DNA of 64,000 nucleotides from Nodularia spumigena CCY9414 (GTDB lineage: Bacteria > Cyanobacteriota > Cyanobacteriia > Cyanobacteriales > Nostocaceae). A program made the translations under genes and the position numbers. A model generated the notes under the pieces. It worked only from the letters and a program-made list of their open reading frames with translations. It ran no database searches and was not told the origin of the DNA. This document shows, piece after piece, positions 16,356 through 25,725 of the stretch (position 1 is its first letter; every line of letters starts with the position of its first letter). The stretch spans positions 999,281 through 1,063,280 of the forward strand of contig NZ_CP007203.1 of assembly GCF_000340565.2 (NCBI RefSeq), in the 5' to 3' direction.

Positions 16356-19300
16356 ATGAACAACGGCAAAGTTAGAATCTACGAATTATCAAAGGAATTG
16401 AATTTGGATAACAAAGAGCTATTAGCAATATGCGACCAGCTCAATATTGCGGTCAAAAGCCATAGCAGCACTATTTCAGAATCTGAGGCAGAACGTATAA
16501 AGACGGCTGCCGAAAAACTGACAGCTAGCAATGTGATGCATAAAAAGGAACAAGGTACATCCAGCCATAAACTAAATCCATCACCAACTGGCGATCGCAA
16601 TCGACCAACCCCACCTCACAAACAGCAAATTTTGGAAATTCGCAAACCCAAAATATTGAGAAATACTACCTCCAACGCCCCAGAAGCTTCAGTTGCTCAT
16701 GATAGCCAACAAGCTTCCTCAGAAGTTAATTCTACTTCAGCACCACAGACCTTCGATACAACAGTCTCACCCATGAAGCCGACGGCACCAATTCGACCTG
16801 TACCCCGGAATCAATCTGAGACCTCATCAGAACCTGCAATCACACAAGCAGATCAAGTTTCTAACAAAGAGGCACCGGAAACAATAGCAGCAGGAAAACC
16901 TGAAAAAGCGGTTTCACCGAGACCAAAAGCGGAAAAACCCCAAAAACCGCATCTGGTGGCCCCACCAGCTAGGCCGGCGGCGGGAAATTCTCATGCGGCC
17001 CCTGAGCAGCTAACTCCGGCAGAGAAACCATTACTCAAAAGAGATCAAACCAAGCAAAAGGTGGCGAAGCCAACCAGCACCGAGACCCCACAGGCTCCAG
17101 TGCCAAAACAGGCTCGTCCGACTCCATCTCCAACAAGATCAGAGCCAAGAGGAAATAGACCTCCCGGACAATCACCCCCCGCAGATGGGCCAAGACCTAG
17201 CCGGCCAGTACGTCCATCTGAAGTTGTAGCAGCAATGCCAACTGCTACACCGCCTAGACCGATGTCAGGCGGACAAGGAAAAGAGGATCTAGGCAACGAT
17301 AGAGCTGCCGCGGAACTTCTTGATTTAAAACGTCCCACGCCACCGCGTCTAGCCAAAGGTGGTAAAAGGTGGCAAGAAGAAGAAATTATTGACGAAATCA
17401 AAGAAAAGGCTGGCAAGGTAGGAGTTAAAGGCAAGCGGGTCAAACCGGTTCTTGAAGATGACTTTGAAGAAGACGATTTACTAGATGATGAGGATCAAGA
17501 CTCACCAGCTACCGTCCAAGTCAGTCTTTCCATCGCCCGCCCTCCCAAACCAAAAGCAGCTAGAGCTACACACTCACCCACTGCGGCAGTTATTAGCGCC
17601 CCAACTACTAGAAAGAAAAGATCCTTTTCTCGCCGCGACAACAACCGTCGCCAAGAAGTCGAGACGAAGGTTGAGCGTCCAGAAAAAGTAGTGATCACAG
17701 GGCCAATGACAGTCCAAGAACTGGCTGATGTTTTGACTGTTGCCGATACAGAGATTGTGAAAATCCTGTTCCTCAAAGGCATGGCAGTAAGTATCACTCA
17801 GAATTTGGATATCCCAACCATTACTTTGGTCGGTAAAGAGCTAGAAATAGAAGTCGAAACCGCCGAACGAGAAGCAGAAGCCCGCAAAGTCACAGAAATG
17901 TTGGATGTGGCAGATATGCAACTACTCCAACGTCGTCCGCCAGTCGTGACAATTATGGGTCACGTAGACCACGGTAAGACAACTCTGCTCGATTCAATTC
18001 GCAAAACCAAAGTAGCTTCTGGTGAAGCTGGTGGTATTACCCAGCACATTGGTGCATACCATGTGGATGTGGAACACGAAGGAAAGGCGCAGCAAATCGT
18101 CTTCTTAGACACTCCCGGACACGAAGCATTCACCGCGATGCGCGCACGGGGTGCGAGAGTGACAGACATTGCCATTTTGGTAGTAGCTGCTGATGACGGT
18201 GTTCGTCCCCAGACCATAGAAGCTATTAGCCATGCTCAAGCGGCTGAAGTCCCCATTGTTGTAGCCATCAACAAAATTGATAAAGAAGGCGCACAGCCAG
18301 ACCGGGTTAAACAAGAACTGACTAAGTATGGTCTCACACCAGAAGAATGGGGTGGTGAAACTATCATGGTTCCTGTGAGTGCGATTAAGGGTGAAAACCT
18401 CGATACTCTCTTAGAAATGATTCTGCTCGTATCAGAAGTCGGAGAACTATCTGCTAACCCAGATCGTTCCGCTAAAGGAACAGTCATTGAGGCGCATCTG
18501 GATAAGGCCAAAGGAGCAGTTGCTACCTTGCTGATTCAGAATGGTACTTTGCACGTGGGAGATATGTTAGTAGCTGGCTCGGCATTTGGTAAAGTGCGGG
18601 CGATGGTCGATGACAGAGGCAAAAGAGTAGACATTGCTGGGCCTTCCTTTGCCGTCGAGGTGCTGGGTTTAAGTGATGTGCCAGGCGCAGGTGATGACTT
18701 TGAAGTCTTCGCTAATGAAAAAGAAGCCAGAACCCTAGCAGCTACTCGCGCCGACAAACAACGTCTATCCCGCCTGTTACAGGGACGTATTACTCTGACA
18801 ACTCTCTCCGCTCAAGCTCAAGAAGGCGAGTTGAAAGAACTCAACTTGATTTTGAAGGGAGATGTTCAAGGTTCTGTGGAAGCCATTGTGGGATCTCTCA
18901 GACAAATCCCCCAAAACGAAGTTCAAATTCGGATGCTATTGGCTACTGCTGGAGAAATAACTGAGACAGATATTGACCTAGCGGCAGCGAGTGGAGCCGT
19001 AATTATTGGTTTCAACACCACTTTCGCCAGTGGTGCTAGACAAGCCGCCGACGAATCTGGGGTGGATGTAAGGGAATACAATATCATCTACAAACTCTTG
19101 GAAGATATCCAAGGAGCCTTAGAAGGTCTTCTGGAACCAGAGTTGGTGGAAGAACCCCTTGGTCAAACCGAAGTCCGTGCCGTCTTCCCAGTCGGTCGTG
19201 GAGCCGTTGCTGGTTGCTATGTGCAGTCTGGCAAATTGGTTCGTAACTGCAAAGTGCGAGTGCGTCGTTCCGGTAAGGTGGTCTACGAAGGTGTCCTTGA

Positions 19301-19454
19301 TTCCCTCAAACGGATGAAAGAAGATGCGCGCGAAGTCAACTCCGGTTATGAATGCGGCATCAACATTGATAAATTCCATGACTGGGTTGAAGGCGACCTG
19401 ATTGAAGCCTTCCAGATGGTAACCAAGCGTCGTACACTCACACTGACGAAATAG
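16356..19454 (+). CDS. infB: Translation initiation factor IF-2
   Basis: A 1032-residue IF-2. Residues 1-60 form the N-terminal IF2N-like helix domain. Residues ~60-430 are a long, low-complexity Pro/Lys/Ala-rich linker, longer than in E. coli but usual in cyanobacteria. A second IF2N domain follows, then the GTPase with G1 at about residue 535 ([11 protein letters not shown]), G3 DTPGHEAF and G4 NKID, and finally the C-terminal domains that bind initiator tRNA. IF-2 positions fMet-tRNA on the 30S subunit and promotes subunit joining. The ATG follows AAAGGGGAAGAGTGG, a strong ribosome binding site. Confidence 0.95.
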   Translation: MNNGKVRIYELSKELNLDNKELLAICDQLNIAVKSHSSTISESEAERIKTAAEKLTASNVMHKKEQGTSSHKLNPSPTGDRNRPTPPHKQQILEIRKPKILRNTTSNAPEASVAHDSQQASSEVNSTSAPQTFDTTVSPMKPTAPIRPVPRNQSETSSEPAITQADQVSNKEAPETIAAGKPEKAVSPRPKAEKPQKPHLVAPPARPAAGNSHAAPEQLTPAEKPLLKRDQTKQKVAKPTSTETPQAPVPKQARPTPSPTRSEPRGNRPPGQSPPADGPRPSRPVRPSEVVAAMPTATPPRPMSGGQGKEDLGNDRAAAELLDLKRPTPPRLAKGGKRWQEEEIIDEIKEKAGKVGVKGKRVKPVLEDDFEEDDLLDDEDQDSPATVQVSLSIARPPKPKAARATHSPTAAVISAPTTRKKRSFSRRDNNRRQEVETKVERPEKVVITGPMTVQELADVLTVADTEIVKILFLKGMAVSITQNLDIPTITLVGKELEIEVETAEREAEARKVTEMLDVADMQLLQRRPPVVTIMGHVDHGKTTLLDSIRKTKVASGEAGGITQHIGAYHVDVEHEGKAQQIVFLDTPGHEAFTAMRARGARVTDIAILVVAADDGVRPQTIEAISHAQAAEVPIVVAINKIDKEGAQPDRVKQELTKYGLTPEEWGGETIMVPVSAIKGENLDTLLEMILLVSEVGELSANPDRSAKGTVIEAHLDKAKGAVATLLIQNGTLHVGDMLVAGSAFGKVRAMVDDRGKRVDIAGPSFAVEVLGLSDVPGAGDDFEVFANEKEARTLAATRADKQRLSRLLQGRITLTTLSAQAQEGELKELNLILKGDVQGSVEAIVGSLRQIPQNEVQIRMLLATAGEITETDIDLAAASGAVIIGFNTTFASGARQAADESGVDVREYNIIYKLLEDIQGALEGLLEPELVEEPLGQTEVRAVFPVGRGAVAGCYVQSGKLVRNCKVRVRRSGKVVYEGVLDSLKRMKEDAREVNSGYECGINIDKFHDWVEGDLIEAFQMVTKRRTLTLTK

Positions 19455-19781
19455 TGTCGGTTACTAATTGCTGGATTATCAGTAAAAATGATGAGTTTTG
19501 AGTTGAATAGAGTTGACAACTCAAACTTCAAAACTCATCCCTCCGCACTGGCTATGCCCTCGATGCTTAAAGCGCGTTCAGCAATGCCAGTTGCCACCCT
19601 ACAAAGGGAAGTTACCATAAAAGGACGAGGCTTTAGACCCAGTTTTTCGGTAATTTTTCACCTATACCAGATATCACTACGCCCTATAGGCAAAGGTGGT
19701 GAGCCTGGGAACCCTAGTAATAGGGATATTAAGACTTAAAATTTTTAAGAATCTCCTAGCCTTTAAGCAGGAGAGTGTCAC
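19455..19781. other. Intergenic region after infB
   Basis: No supported gene. It contains a loose inverted repeat of TTTTGAGTTG/CAACTCAAA near 19493-19525, which could act as an infB terminator, followed by GC-rich sequence leading to the next gene. Confidence 0.4.
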
Positions 19782-20417
19782 ATGGCCTCATTTCGTTCTG
19801 AACCTATCTTGTGGATTCACGTCGCTGGATTGGCGATGCTGCCAATTTTTTTAGTCCTGTGTTTATTGTTCTTGTCTGTGGGTGAACCGCTTTTACCAGT
19901 TTGGATGGAGCTAATTCTAGTCGCTGGTGTTGGTGTTCTACCACTGTTATCGATGCAATTACACCGCCCTTTTTATATATTTGCAATTTTGGGTGTAGCG
20001 CTGAAGCCAGAAAATCTGACTGAGCAACAGCGTAAAATCCTTTGTTTAATGAATACAAAGTTAAATCGTTTTTTGTCCTTGGTGGCGGCAATATTATTAA
20101 TTGGAGTATTGTGGCAACTCTATCAGGTGGTTCCACCGCTAGAAAGTTTAGCTAAATTTATACCCCAGTGGCGCGGCTTAGGTTTACTACTAGCTGCGTT
20201 AGCTTTTTTTGCCAGTAATCTATTTTTACAAATACCCGTGAGTGTGGCGCGAGTTTTGGTGACCAATGAGACAGAATTTGCGGCGCTAGAACCATTATCT
20301 TTAGAAAAGATTCAGCAGGATTTTACTATTTTAGGTGTAAGGGTTAATCAAATTGTGCCTCGGATATTTCACTCCCTGAGAGAGATTCACATAAACCCAC
20401 AAAAACCCTTAAAGTAG
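19782..20417 (+). CDS. Cyanobacterial membrane protein (low-complexity-tail family)
   Basis: A 211-residue protein with four predicted membrane helices (about residues 12-32, 38-58, 92-112, 128-150) and a short soluble end. It resembles the cyanobacterial family annotated as low-complexity tail membrane protein, which is commonly found after infB. In this copy the C-terminus stops soon after FHSLREIHINPQKPLK, so the tail that names the family is missing or very short. Function is unknown. A ribosome binding site AGGAGAG lies 10 bases before the ATG. Confidence 0.7.
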   Translation: MASFRSEPILWIHVAGLAMLPIFLVLCLLFLSVGEPLLPVWMELILVAGVGVLPLLSMQLHRPFYIFAILGVALKPENLTEQQRKILCLMNTKLNRFLSLVAAILLIGVLWQLYQVVPPLESLAKFIPQWRGLGLLLAALAFFASNLFLQIPVSVARVLVTNETEFAALEPLSLEKIQQDFTILGVRVNQIVPRIFHSLREIHINPQKPLK

Positions 20418-20545
20418 ACCCTGATGGCTGTGAAACGAGTTATGCACTTTTTTATGTAGCCAATGTCGTATTGGTTGACAATGAAAACTGCCATAACGGT
20501 TGAAGTTAGTTTAAATTTAGGAATTATCGGAAGGAATGAGGAACT

Positions 20546-20743
20546 ATGGCTCAAATTCCATCTGCTAGCGATCGCCAATTTTCTGCTGACCCGGAAATTT
20601 GGTATAGTCTTAAATGCGCGATCGCCACTAGTTCAGGTTTTCGACGCTGGCAACTAGAACACTCTGCCCAATTGCAGGGACTTCACCTGGAAAAACAGGT
20701 ACAAAGATATTTACGAGAAACTTTAGAAACTTTAGCCTATTAA
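20546..20743 (+). CDS. Small conserved cyanobacterial protein
   Basis: A 65-residue soluble protein beginning MAQIPSASDRQFSADPEIWY. It has good codon usage, a GAGGA ribosome binding site just upstream and a C-terminal helix (VQRYLRETLETLAY). I recognise the general type of small cyanobacterial hypothetical protein but no function. It lies downstream of the membrane protein in the same direction, with a terminator hairpin after it. Confidence 0.6.
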   Translation: MAQIPSASDRQFSADPEIWYSLKCAIATSSGFRRWQLEHSAQLQGLHLEKQVQRYLRETLETLAY

Positions 20744-20780
20744 AAATTGAGCAAATCTTGTAAACCTACTTGCAAGCTAA

Positions 20781-20832
20781 GAAGTTGATGGTAAGCCAAC
20801 TCTGACGGGTTTTCCATCAACTTCTCAATTTT
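20781..20832 (+). terminator. Intrinsic terminator
   Basis: GAAGTTGATGG and CCATCAACTTC form an 11-base perfect stem, followed by TCAATTTT. It closes the infB-downstream genes. Confidence 0.7.
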
Positions 20833-20985
20833 GCTGCCAAGAATTTTAAATTATATGTTGCATGACCGAAACTTAGCTGATTGTTTGCTAGTCATCCGAT
20901 ATAGTTTGACATGGATTAAATAGCTCTTAGCTGATATATTTGACCCTGTTTAACCAACGATCATTCAGCTAACCACAGACATAAA

Positions 20986-22695
20986 ATGAAATATCGCGGT
21001 TTTCATATTTCTATGGCTGCGCCACGCCAGCTATCACCAAAAAATTTTCGCCTGTTGTTTAGCAGTTACATCAGCTCTACTTTACCCTTGCGAGCCGGAC
21101 TAACGACCTTGTTAGTTGTATCCGGAGCTTCCATATTACTAACTAATCAAGCAAATGCTGGTGCTACCCACCAAGAGGTAAATACCTCGGCTTTAATGGC
21201 GCAAGTCCCGACATCAGCAACAATAATTTACGTTAATCCAGAAAACGGTGTAGATACAGCTGGCGTTGGTGCTACCGAAGCTGCACCCTATAAAACTATT
21301 ACTTTCGCTCTCACACAAGCCGAACCAGGGACAATTATTCAACTAGCACCAGGGACTTATAACAGCGAATCTGGGGAACAATTTCCTCTGTTGCTGAACC
21401 CAGGAGTGACCCTACGGGGCGATGAATCGAGTCAAGGTCAGGCAATATTAATTACTGGTGGCGGTTCTTACACCAGTCGCACCTTTGCCGGACAAAATAT
21501 TACAATTTTGGCTAACAACAATAGTACTGTTGCAGGTTTAACTGTGACTAACCCCAATCAGCGTGGTACAGCAGTTTGGGTGGAATCAAGTAATCCCACT
21601 ATCAAAAATAATACTTTCACTAACAGTAACAGAGAGGGTGTTTTTCTCACTGGTACAAGTAATGCCAAAGTGGAAAATAACCTGTTTGTGCAGAACCTGG
21701 GTAACGGCATTTCCATAGCTAGCACAGCTCAAGGTGAAATTCGCAATAACTTATTTCAGGATACAGGTTTTGGTCTAGCTATAGGTGGTACTTCCACACC
21801 CCTAATTGAGTCTAACCAAATCATCCAAAACCAAGATGGTCTATTTATCTCACAATCTGCTAAACCTGTACTGCGTAAGAATGTAATTCAAAATAATAAG
21901 CGGGATGGCATTGTTGCGACTGTCAATGCTCAACCTGACCTTGGTAGTAATGAAAATCCTGGTGGCAATCTCATTCGCAGTAACACGCGTCATGATGTAA
22001 ATAATGCTACCTCTAATATAATTCTCGCTATTGGCAACGATATTGATCAGAGTCGTATTTCTGGTCAAGTAAATTTCGTAGCTGCTACTGTTGACCTGCC
22101 TACTGGTCAAAGTGCTTTTGGAGATGTGCCAGAAGGTTACTGGGCAAAAGCTTACATTGAAGCTTTAGCAGGTCAAAATATCATTGCTGGTTTTCCTGAT
22201 GGCACTTTTAAACCCAATGACCCTGTGACTCGCGCTCAATTTGCCACCATTGTCACCAAAGCTTTGACACCACCAATTAAACGCACTGGGATTAATTTTA
22301 GAGATGTAGCCAGCAATTTCTGGGCTTATGGTGCGATTCAATCTGCTTACCGGAGTGAATTTCTCGCAGGCTATCCTGATGGTAGATTTCAACCACAGCA
22401 GCAAATTCCTAGAGTACAGGCACTCGTTTCCTTAGCCAATGGTCTGGGTTTCACTGCCAATAATCAGAATGTTCTTGCTATTTACAGCGATGCTGCCCAG
22501 ATTCCTAATTATGCAATTAGCCCGGTAGCTGCTGCAACTACACGACAATTAGTGATTAATTATCCTACAGCTAGACAACTCAATCCCAATCGTCCCGCAA
22601 CTAGAGCAGAAATTGCCGCCTTTGTTTACCAGGCGCTGGTGAATGCTGGACGTGTTGAACCGATTCCTTCACCTTATTTAGTAACGGCTCAATAA
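20986..22695 (+). CDS. DUF1565 beta-helix protein with C-terminal SLH domains
   Basis: A 569-residue exported protein. It starts with an extended signal region (hydrophobic about residues 35-56). Residues ~75-365 have the DUF1565/parallel beta-helix pattern, starting IIYVNPENGVDTAGVGATEA and continuing with repeated N-rich turns (NNTFTNSNREGVFL, NNLFQDTGFGLAI). Residues ~375-560 hold three S-layer homology modules (FGDVPEGYWAKAYIEALAGQ, FRDVASNFWAYGAIQSAYRS, and a third with YSDAAQIPNYAISP). SLH domains attach proteins to cell-wall polymer, and beta-helices often bind or act on polysaccharide. No catalytic residues can be assigned. Confidence 0.85.
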   Translation: MKYRGFHISMAAPRQLSPKNFRLLFSSYISSTLPLRAGLTTLLVVSGASILLTNQANAGATHQEVNTSALMAQVPTSATIIYVNPENGVDTAGVGATEAAPYKTITFALTQAEPGTIIQLAPGTYNSESGEQFPLLLNPGVTLRGDESSQGQAILITGGGSYTSRTFAGQNITILANNNSTVAGLTVTNPNQRGTAVWVESSNPTIKNNTFTNSNREGVFLTGTSNAKVENNLFVQNLGNGISIASTAQGEIRNNLFQDTGFGLAIGGTSTPLIESNQIIQNQDGLFISQSAKPVLRKNVIQNNKRDGIVATVNAQPDLGSNENPGGNLIRSNTRHDVNNATSNIILAIGNDIDQSRISGQVNFVAATVDLPTGQSAFGDVPEGYWAKAYIEALAGQNIIAGFPDGTFKPNDPVTRAQFATIVTKALTPPIKRTGINFRDVASNFWAYGAIQSAYRSEFLAGYPDGRFQPQQQIPRVQALVSLANGLGFTANNQNVLAIYSDAAQIPNYAISPVAAATTRQLVINYPTARQLNPNRPATRAEIAAFVYQALVNAGRVEPIPSPYLVTAQ

Positions 22696-22704
22696 AACTT
22701 CTCG

Positions 22705-22740
22705 CTTTGACATCCTTTTGATTTTTAGAGGGTGTCAAAG
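22705..22740. terminator. Bidirectional terminator hairpin
   Basis: CTTTGACA and TGTCAAAG form the outer stem, with CC/GG continuing inward, between convergent genes. Confidence 0.65.
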
Positions 22741-22745
22741 TATAT

Positions 22746-23015
22746 TCACGAAGGTTTTTGCCGATTTTGCTCCCAGCGCCAGAGAAAAATCATCAGGGCT
22801 AACACTCCGATTTGTAGAGCTAAATTAGGTGCAGCGTTATCAATATCTCTTCCAGCCAGGACTTGAAAAAAGAAAATAAATGCCCCAATTAAAGCAGATG
22901 CACCAAAACCAATATAAATAAATTGCCGAAAACCACGATAAGGTGTTGCCATTTCGGCTTTGAGGCGGGCATATTGTTCAGGATTAAGGTTATTTTTAGA
23001 ATTTGGTTTTATCAT
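22746..23015 (-). CDS. DUF3493-type small membrane protein
   Basis: An 89-residue protein with two membrane helices (about 34-52 and 63-80). The conserved juxtamembrane stretch LKAEMATPYRGFRQFIYIGF matches a family shared by cyanobacteria and plastids (DUF3493). The role is not known; the plastid distribution suggests a thylakoid function. It is convergent with the SLH protein gene. Confidence 0.65.
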   Translation of the reverse strand: MIKPNSKNNLNPEQYARLKAEMATPYRGFRQFIYIGFGASALIGAFIFFFQVLAGRDIDNAAPNLALQIGVLALMIFLWRWEQNRQKPS

Positions 23016-23048
23016 GAGTAAATAATGCTATAATGTTTTGCTGTACGC

Positions 23049-23120
23049 GCCGATGTGGCTCAGTGGTAGAGCAGCTGATTCGTAATCAGCAGGCCACGGG
23101 TTCAAATCCCGTCATCGGCT
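23049..23120 (+). tRNA. trnT: tRNA-Thr(CGT)
   Basis: A complete cloverleaf of 72 bases. The acceptor stem GCCGATG (23049-23055) pairs with CATCGGC (23113-23119) and the discriminator is T. The D-arm contains GGCTCAGTGGTAGAGC. The anticodon stem GCTGA/TCAGC has loop TTCGTAA, giving anticodon CGT for ACG codons. The T-arm is ACGGGTTCAAATCCCGT. No CCA is encoded. Confidence 0.95.
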
Positions 23121-23274
23121 TGAGTCGAATTACTGAACAATACTTCACTTTTATTATTGTCCCATGTAGGATGTTTTTGTGTGGTGCGATCGCGATCGCT
23201 TGCTCTGGATTTTTACCAGGAATTTCAGCAATAATATAAATATTTTCCTATAAAAAACAAATTTGCGAGGCAAT

Positions 23275-24051
23275 ATGGAAGTTATCTCTCAAGAAAAGCC
23301 GAATACACTCCAACCACCCACCTTTACTTCTCTTGAAGATGAACGCCTGCATCGTAAACAGCGCCTCACAGCAGCATTACGCCTGTTTGCCCGATATGGT
23401 TTTGATGAGGGTATTGCCGGACACATCACGGCACGCGACCCAGAACACCCGGAACATTTTTGGGTGAATCCCTTAGCGATGCACTTTAGTTTAATTAAAG
23501 TTAGTGATTTAATTCTTGTTAACCAGCAAGGTGAAGTGATTTCGGGCAATTATCCAGTAAATCAAGCCGCTTTCGCAATTCATTCCCAAATTCATGCAGC
23601 TCGTCCCGATGTGGTAGCAGCAGCTCATGCTCATTCCATATATGGTAAAAGCTGGTCGAGTCTCGGTCGTCTCCTCGATCCCCTCACCCAAGATGCTTGC
23701 TCATTCTACCAAGACCACAGCCTGTTTAATGACTATACAGGTGTGGTTTTAGAAGTAGAAGAAGGTCAACGTATTGCCCAAACGCTAGGTAAAAATAAAG
23801 CTCTTATCCTGAAAAACCACGGTTTGCTGACAGTTGGTCACTCAGTTGATGAAGCTGCCTGGTGGTTTGTCACAATGGAGCGCTCTTGTCAAGCTCAATT
23901 ACTAGCTGAGGCTACTGGTAAACCTCACCTAATTAAACCTGAGTATGCTAGTTTGGCACATACTCAGGTGGGGTCAAATTATTTGGGTTGGCTTAGTTTT
24001 CAACCGTTGTATGAGATGATTGTGCGAAAAGAGCCGGACTTGCTGGAGTGA
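23275..24051 (+). CDS. Class II aldolase/adducin family protein
   Basis: A 258-residue protein with the class II aldolase fold. An early basic segment (HRKQRLTAALRLFARYGFDE) is followed by GIAGHITARDPEHPEHFWVN, a metal-binding pair in AAAHAHSIYGKSWS and a further His in LKNHGLLTVGHSVDEAAWWF. The family includes L-fuculose-phosphate aldolase, ribulose-phosphate epimerase and decarboxylase-type enzymes; the specific substrate cannot be told here. I chose the ATG at 23275, which has GCGAGG upstream, over the TTG at 23263. Confidence 0.8.
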   Translation: MEVISQEKPNTLQPPTFTSLEDERLHRKQRLTAALRLFARYGFDEGIAGHITARDPEHPEHFWVNPLAMHFSLIKVSDLILVNQQGEVISGNYPVNQAAFAIHSQIHAARPDVVAAAHAHSIYGKSWSSLGRLLDPLTQDACSFYQDHSLFNDYTGVVLEVEEGQRIAQTLGKNKALILKNHGLLTVGHSVDEAAWWFVTMERSCQAQLLAEATGKPHLIKPEYASLAHTQVGSNYLGWLSFQPLYEMIVRKEPDLLE

Positions 24052-24237
24052 AAGCAAACTTTTTTTGTTGGCGTTTGAGAACTCCTGCTGCACCTAAAGC
24101 GCGTAGCTATATATAAGCCGTTTACCAATACTTAAAGCACTATATAAGTTAAAATCACTTGGAATCTACGAATTTACCTGAACTTTATTAGTTATAGGTG
24201 TTTTGTGAATTATTTGTAAAGTCAGAATGCCAAAAAT

Positions 24238-24273
24238 TAAGCCAAGGTGGACAAATAGTCAACCCTGGCTTTA
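24238..24273 (-). terminator. Intrinsic terminator for the minus-strand lipoprotein gene
   Basis: On the minus strand AAAGCCAGGGTTG pairs with CCACCTTGGCTT and is followed by AATTTTTGG. It lies 24 bases beyond the stop of the SLH lipoprotein gene. Confidence 0.65.
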
Positions 24274-24296
24274 GCTGTAGATTAGCAGTAAGAAGC

Positions 24297-25673
24297 TCAG
24301 TTTGGCGATCGCTTTAACTTCAAAGCCTCACCAGCCGATATTCCCTCACCTAAAGTGCCAAAATAGCCCAAAGCCGCCGCAGCTTCAGCGCGAGACACTG
24401 GCTTTTTAGGTTGGAACAGAGTTGTATAACCAAACACCCGCCGAATATTCGATTGTTCGCTATTTTGGAAATCAGCCAGCACAGCGCGTAATGCCTTCGG
24501 GTCAATTTTGCCCGTATCTTGAAAACCCCAGGTTTGATTAACCGCTTCTAAATTGGCAGCAGGTAAGGCTTGGCGAGTATCTAGAGGGATTTTCCACAAA
24601 ATCAACTGTTCCCGTGTTAGTGGAGCGTCAGGACGAAATAAAACTGCGGTAGAGTCACCAGACAAAGGACTGGGAATTAACCCTGCTTCAGCTAACCCTT
24701 GAATTACGGGAAAATCAACATCTGTTTTTGACACATCACTAAAAGCTGATTGAGTGCTTTCTGATGCCAAGCGAATCTGTTTAGCCGGATTATTAATATA
24801 CATGGCATTGTTAGCAGCAACTAGCCAACGGGCATATTCTCGGCGTGTAATGTTTTTACTAGGTTCAAATGACTTACTTATGGCATCATTAGAACTACTC
24901 TTGACTTCCTCAGACTTTAAAGACAAAACACCCAAAGCTGCTAAGTCTTGGATAGATTGACGCAGTTCTGGCGGTGCTTGGTTGAGATCGTTGAATTTCT
25001 GAGATTTGGCTGTAGCAGTTGTTTGGCTAACTGATGTGTTATCTGGTTGTGTCGCCACATTATCAGGTAGCGCCGGATTAAGAAGATTTGGATTGCTAGA
25101 TTGAGAACTGGCAGTTTTACTCGGTTGTGCTGCTGCGCTACTATTAGGTACGTATTCAATAACTAATGCAGTAGCTGTTTGTGGTTGATCAGGTTTGGGG
25201 TTAGTAACTGATTTTGCCTGAATAGACACCTTCACCTGCAAATCGTCGCGACGTGCTTCAAAGGTATTTTGAGAATTATCATCTGTAGGCTGTTGTAAAA
25301 TCTGCCAGTCACTTTCCTGAAACTGGTCACTATAAAAGCTAGTAATAAAATTGCTGGGGTCAGAACTTAGCCAGCGAGTGACTACGCTATTTTTTAAGTC
25401 ACTAGCAGGTGTCACTGACTCTAACGTAGCATTGGGATACAAAGGGATATTTGGAGGAAAATCAGATGGTAACTCAACTTTGGTTTGATTTTCCCCTGGT
25501 TGCGGTTCATTTCTCTGTGATTTACCCAAGATTCCTGGGTTATCTTGTAGCCTGGGATCTGCCGCCAAAGACTGTTCTAGGGTTTTGGCGGTAGGATTGT
25601 TACCACAAGCTGTTAAAGAAGTGAATAAAATAGCCAAACTCAGTAAGACAGCTGGACGTTTACGCAAAATCAC
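24297..25673 (-). CDS. SLH-domain lipoprotein
   Basis: A 458-residue protein starting at a GTG codon. The lipoprotein signal ends in the lipobox LTAC (Cys near residue 23), so it should be membrane-anchored outside the cytoplasm. Residues ~70-175 form a folded domain (PNIPLYPNATLESVTPASDL). A Gln/Ser/Asn-rich linker leads to SLH-like modules at ~235-450 (SKNITRREYARWLVAAN, FSDVSKTDVDFPVIQGLAEA, PKKPVSRAEAAAALGYFGTL). It is a probable envelope protein that links the membrane to the wall. It lies next to another exported protein gene on the same strand, only 52 bases away. Confidence 0.8.
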   Translation of the reverse strand: MILRKRPAVLLSLAILFTSLTACGNNPTAKTLEQSLAADPRLQDNPGILGKSQRNEPQPGENQTKVELPSDFPPNIPLYPNATLESVTPASDLKNSVVTRWLSSDPSNFITSFYSDQFQESDWQILQQPTDDNSQNTFEARRDDLQVKVSIQAKSVTNPKPDQPQTATALVIEYVPNSSAAAQPSKTASSQSSNPNLLNPALPDNVATQPDNTSVSQTTATAKSQKFNDLNQAPPELRQSIQDLAALGVLSLKSEEVKSSSNDAISKSFEPSKNITRREYARWLVAANNAMYINNPAKQIRLASESTQSAFSDVSKTDVDFPVIQGLAEAGLIPSPLSGDSTAVLFRPDAPLTREQLILWKIPLDTRQALPAANLEAVNQTWGFQDTGKIDPKALRAVLADFQNSEQSNIRRVFGYTTLFQPKKPVSRAEAAAALGYFGTLGEGISAGEALKLKRSPN

Positions 25674-25725
25674 AGGACATTACAAATTATGTGTCTATTC
25701 CTACCCTAGCGCAGACTGCTGAGAA

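Noticed and set aside
19488-19739. 83-codon frame after infB
   Set aside because: It overlaps a probable terminator, with no homology and a random-like composition.
20463-20657. 64-codon frame overlapping the small gene at 20546
   Set aside because: The alternate frame at 20546 has the better ribosome binding site and protein composition.
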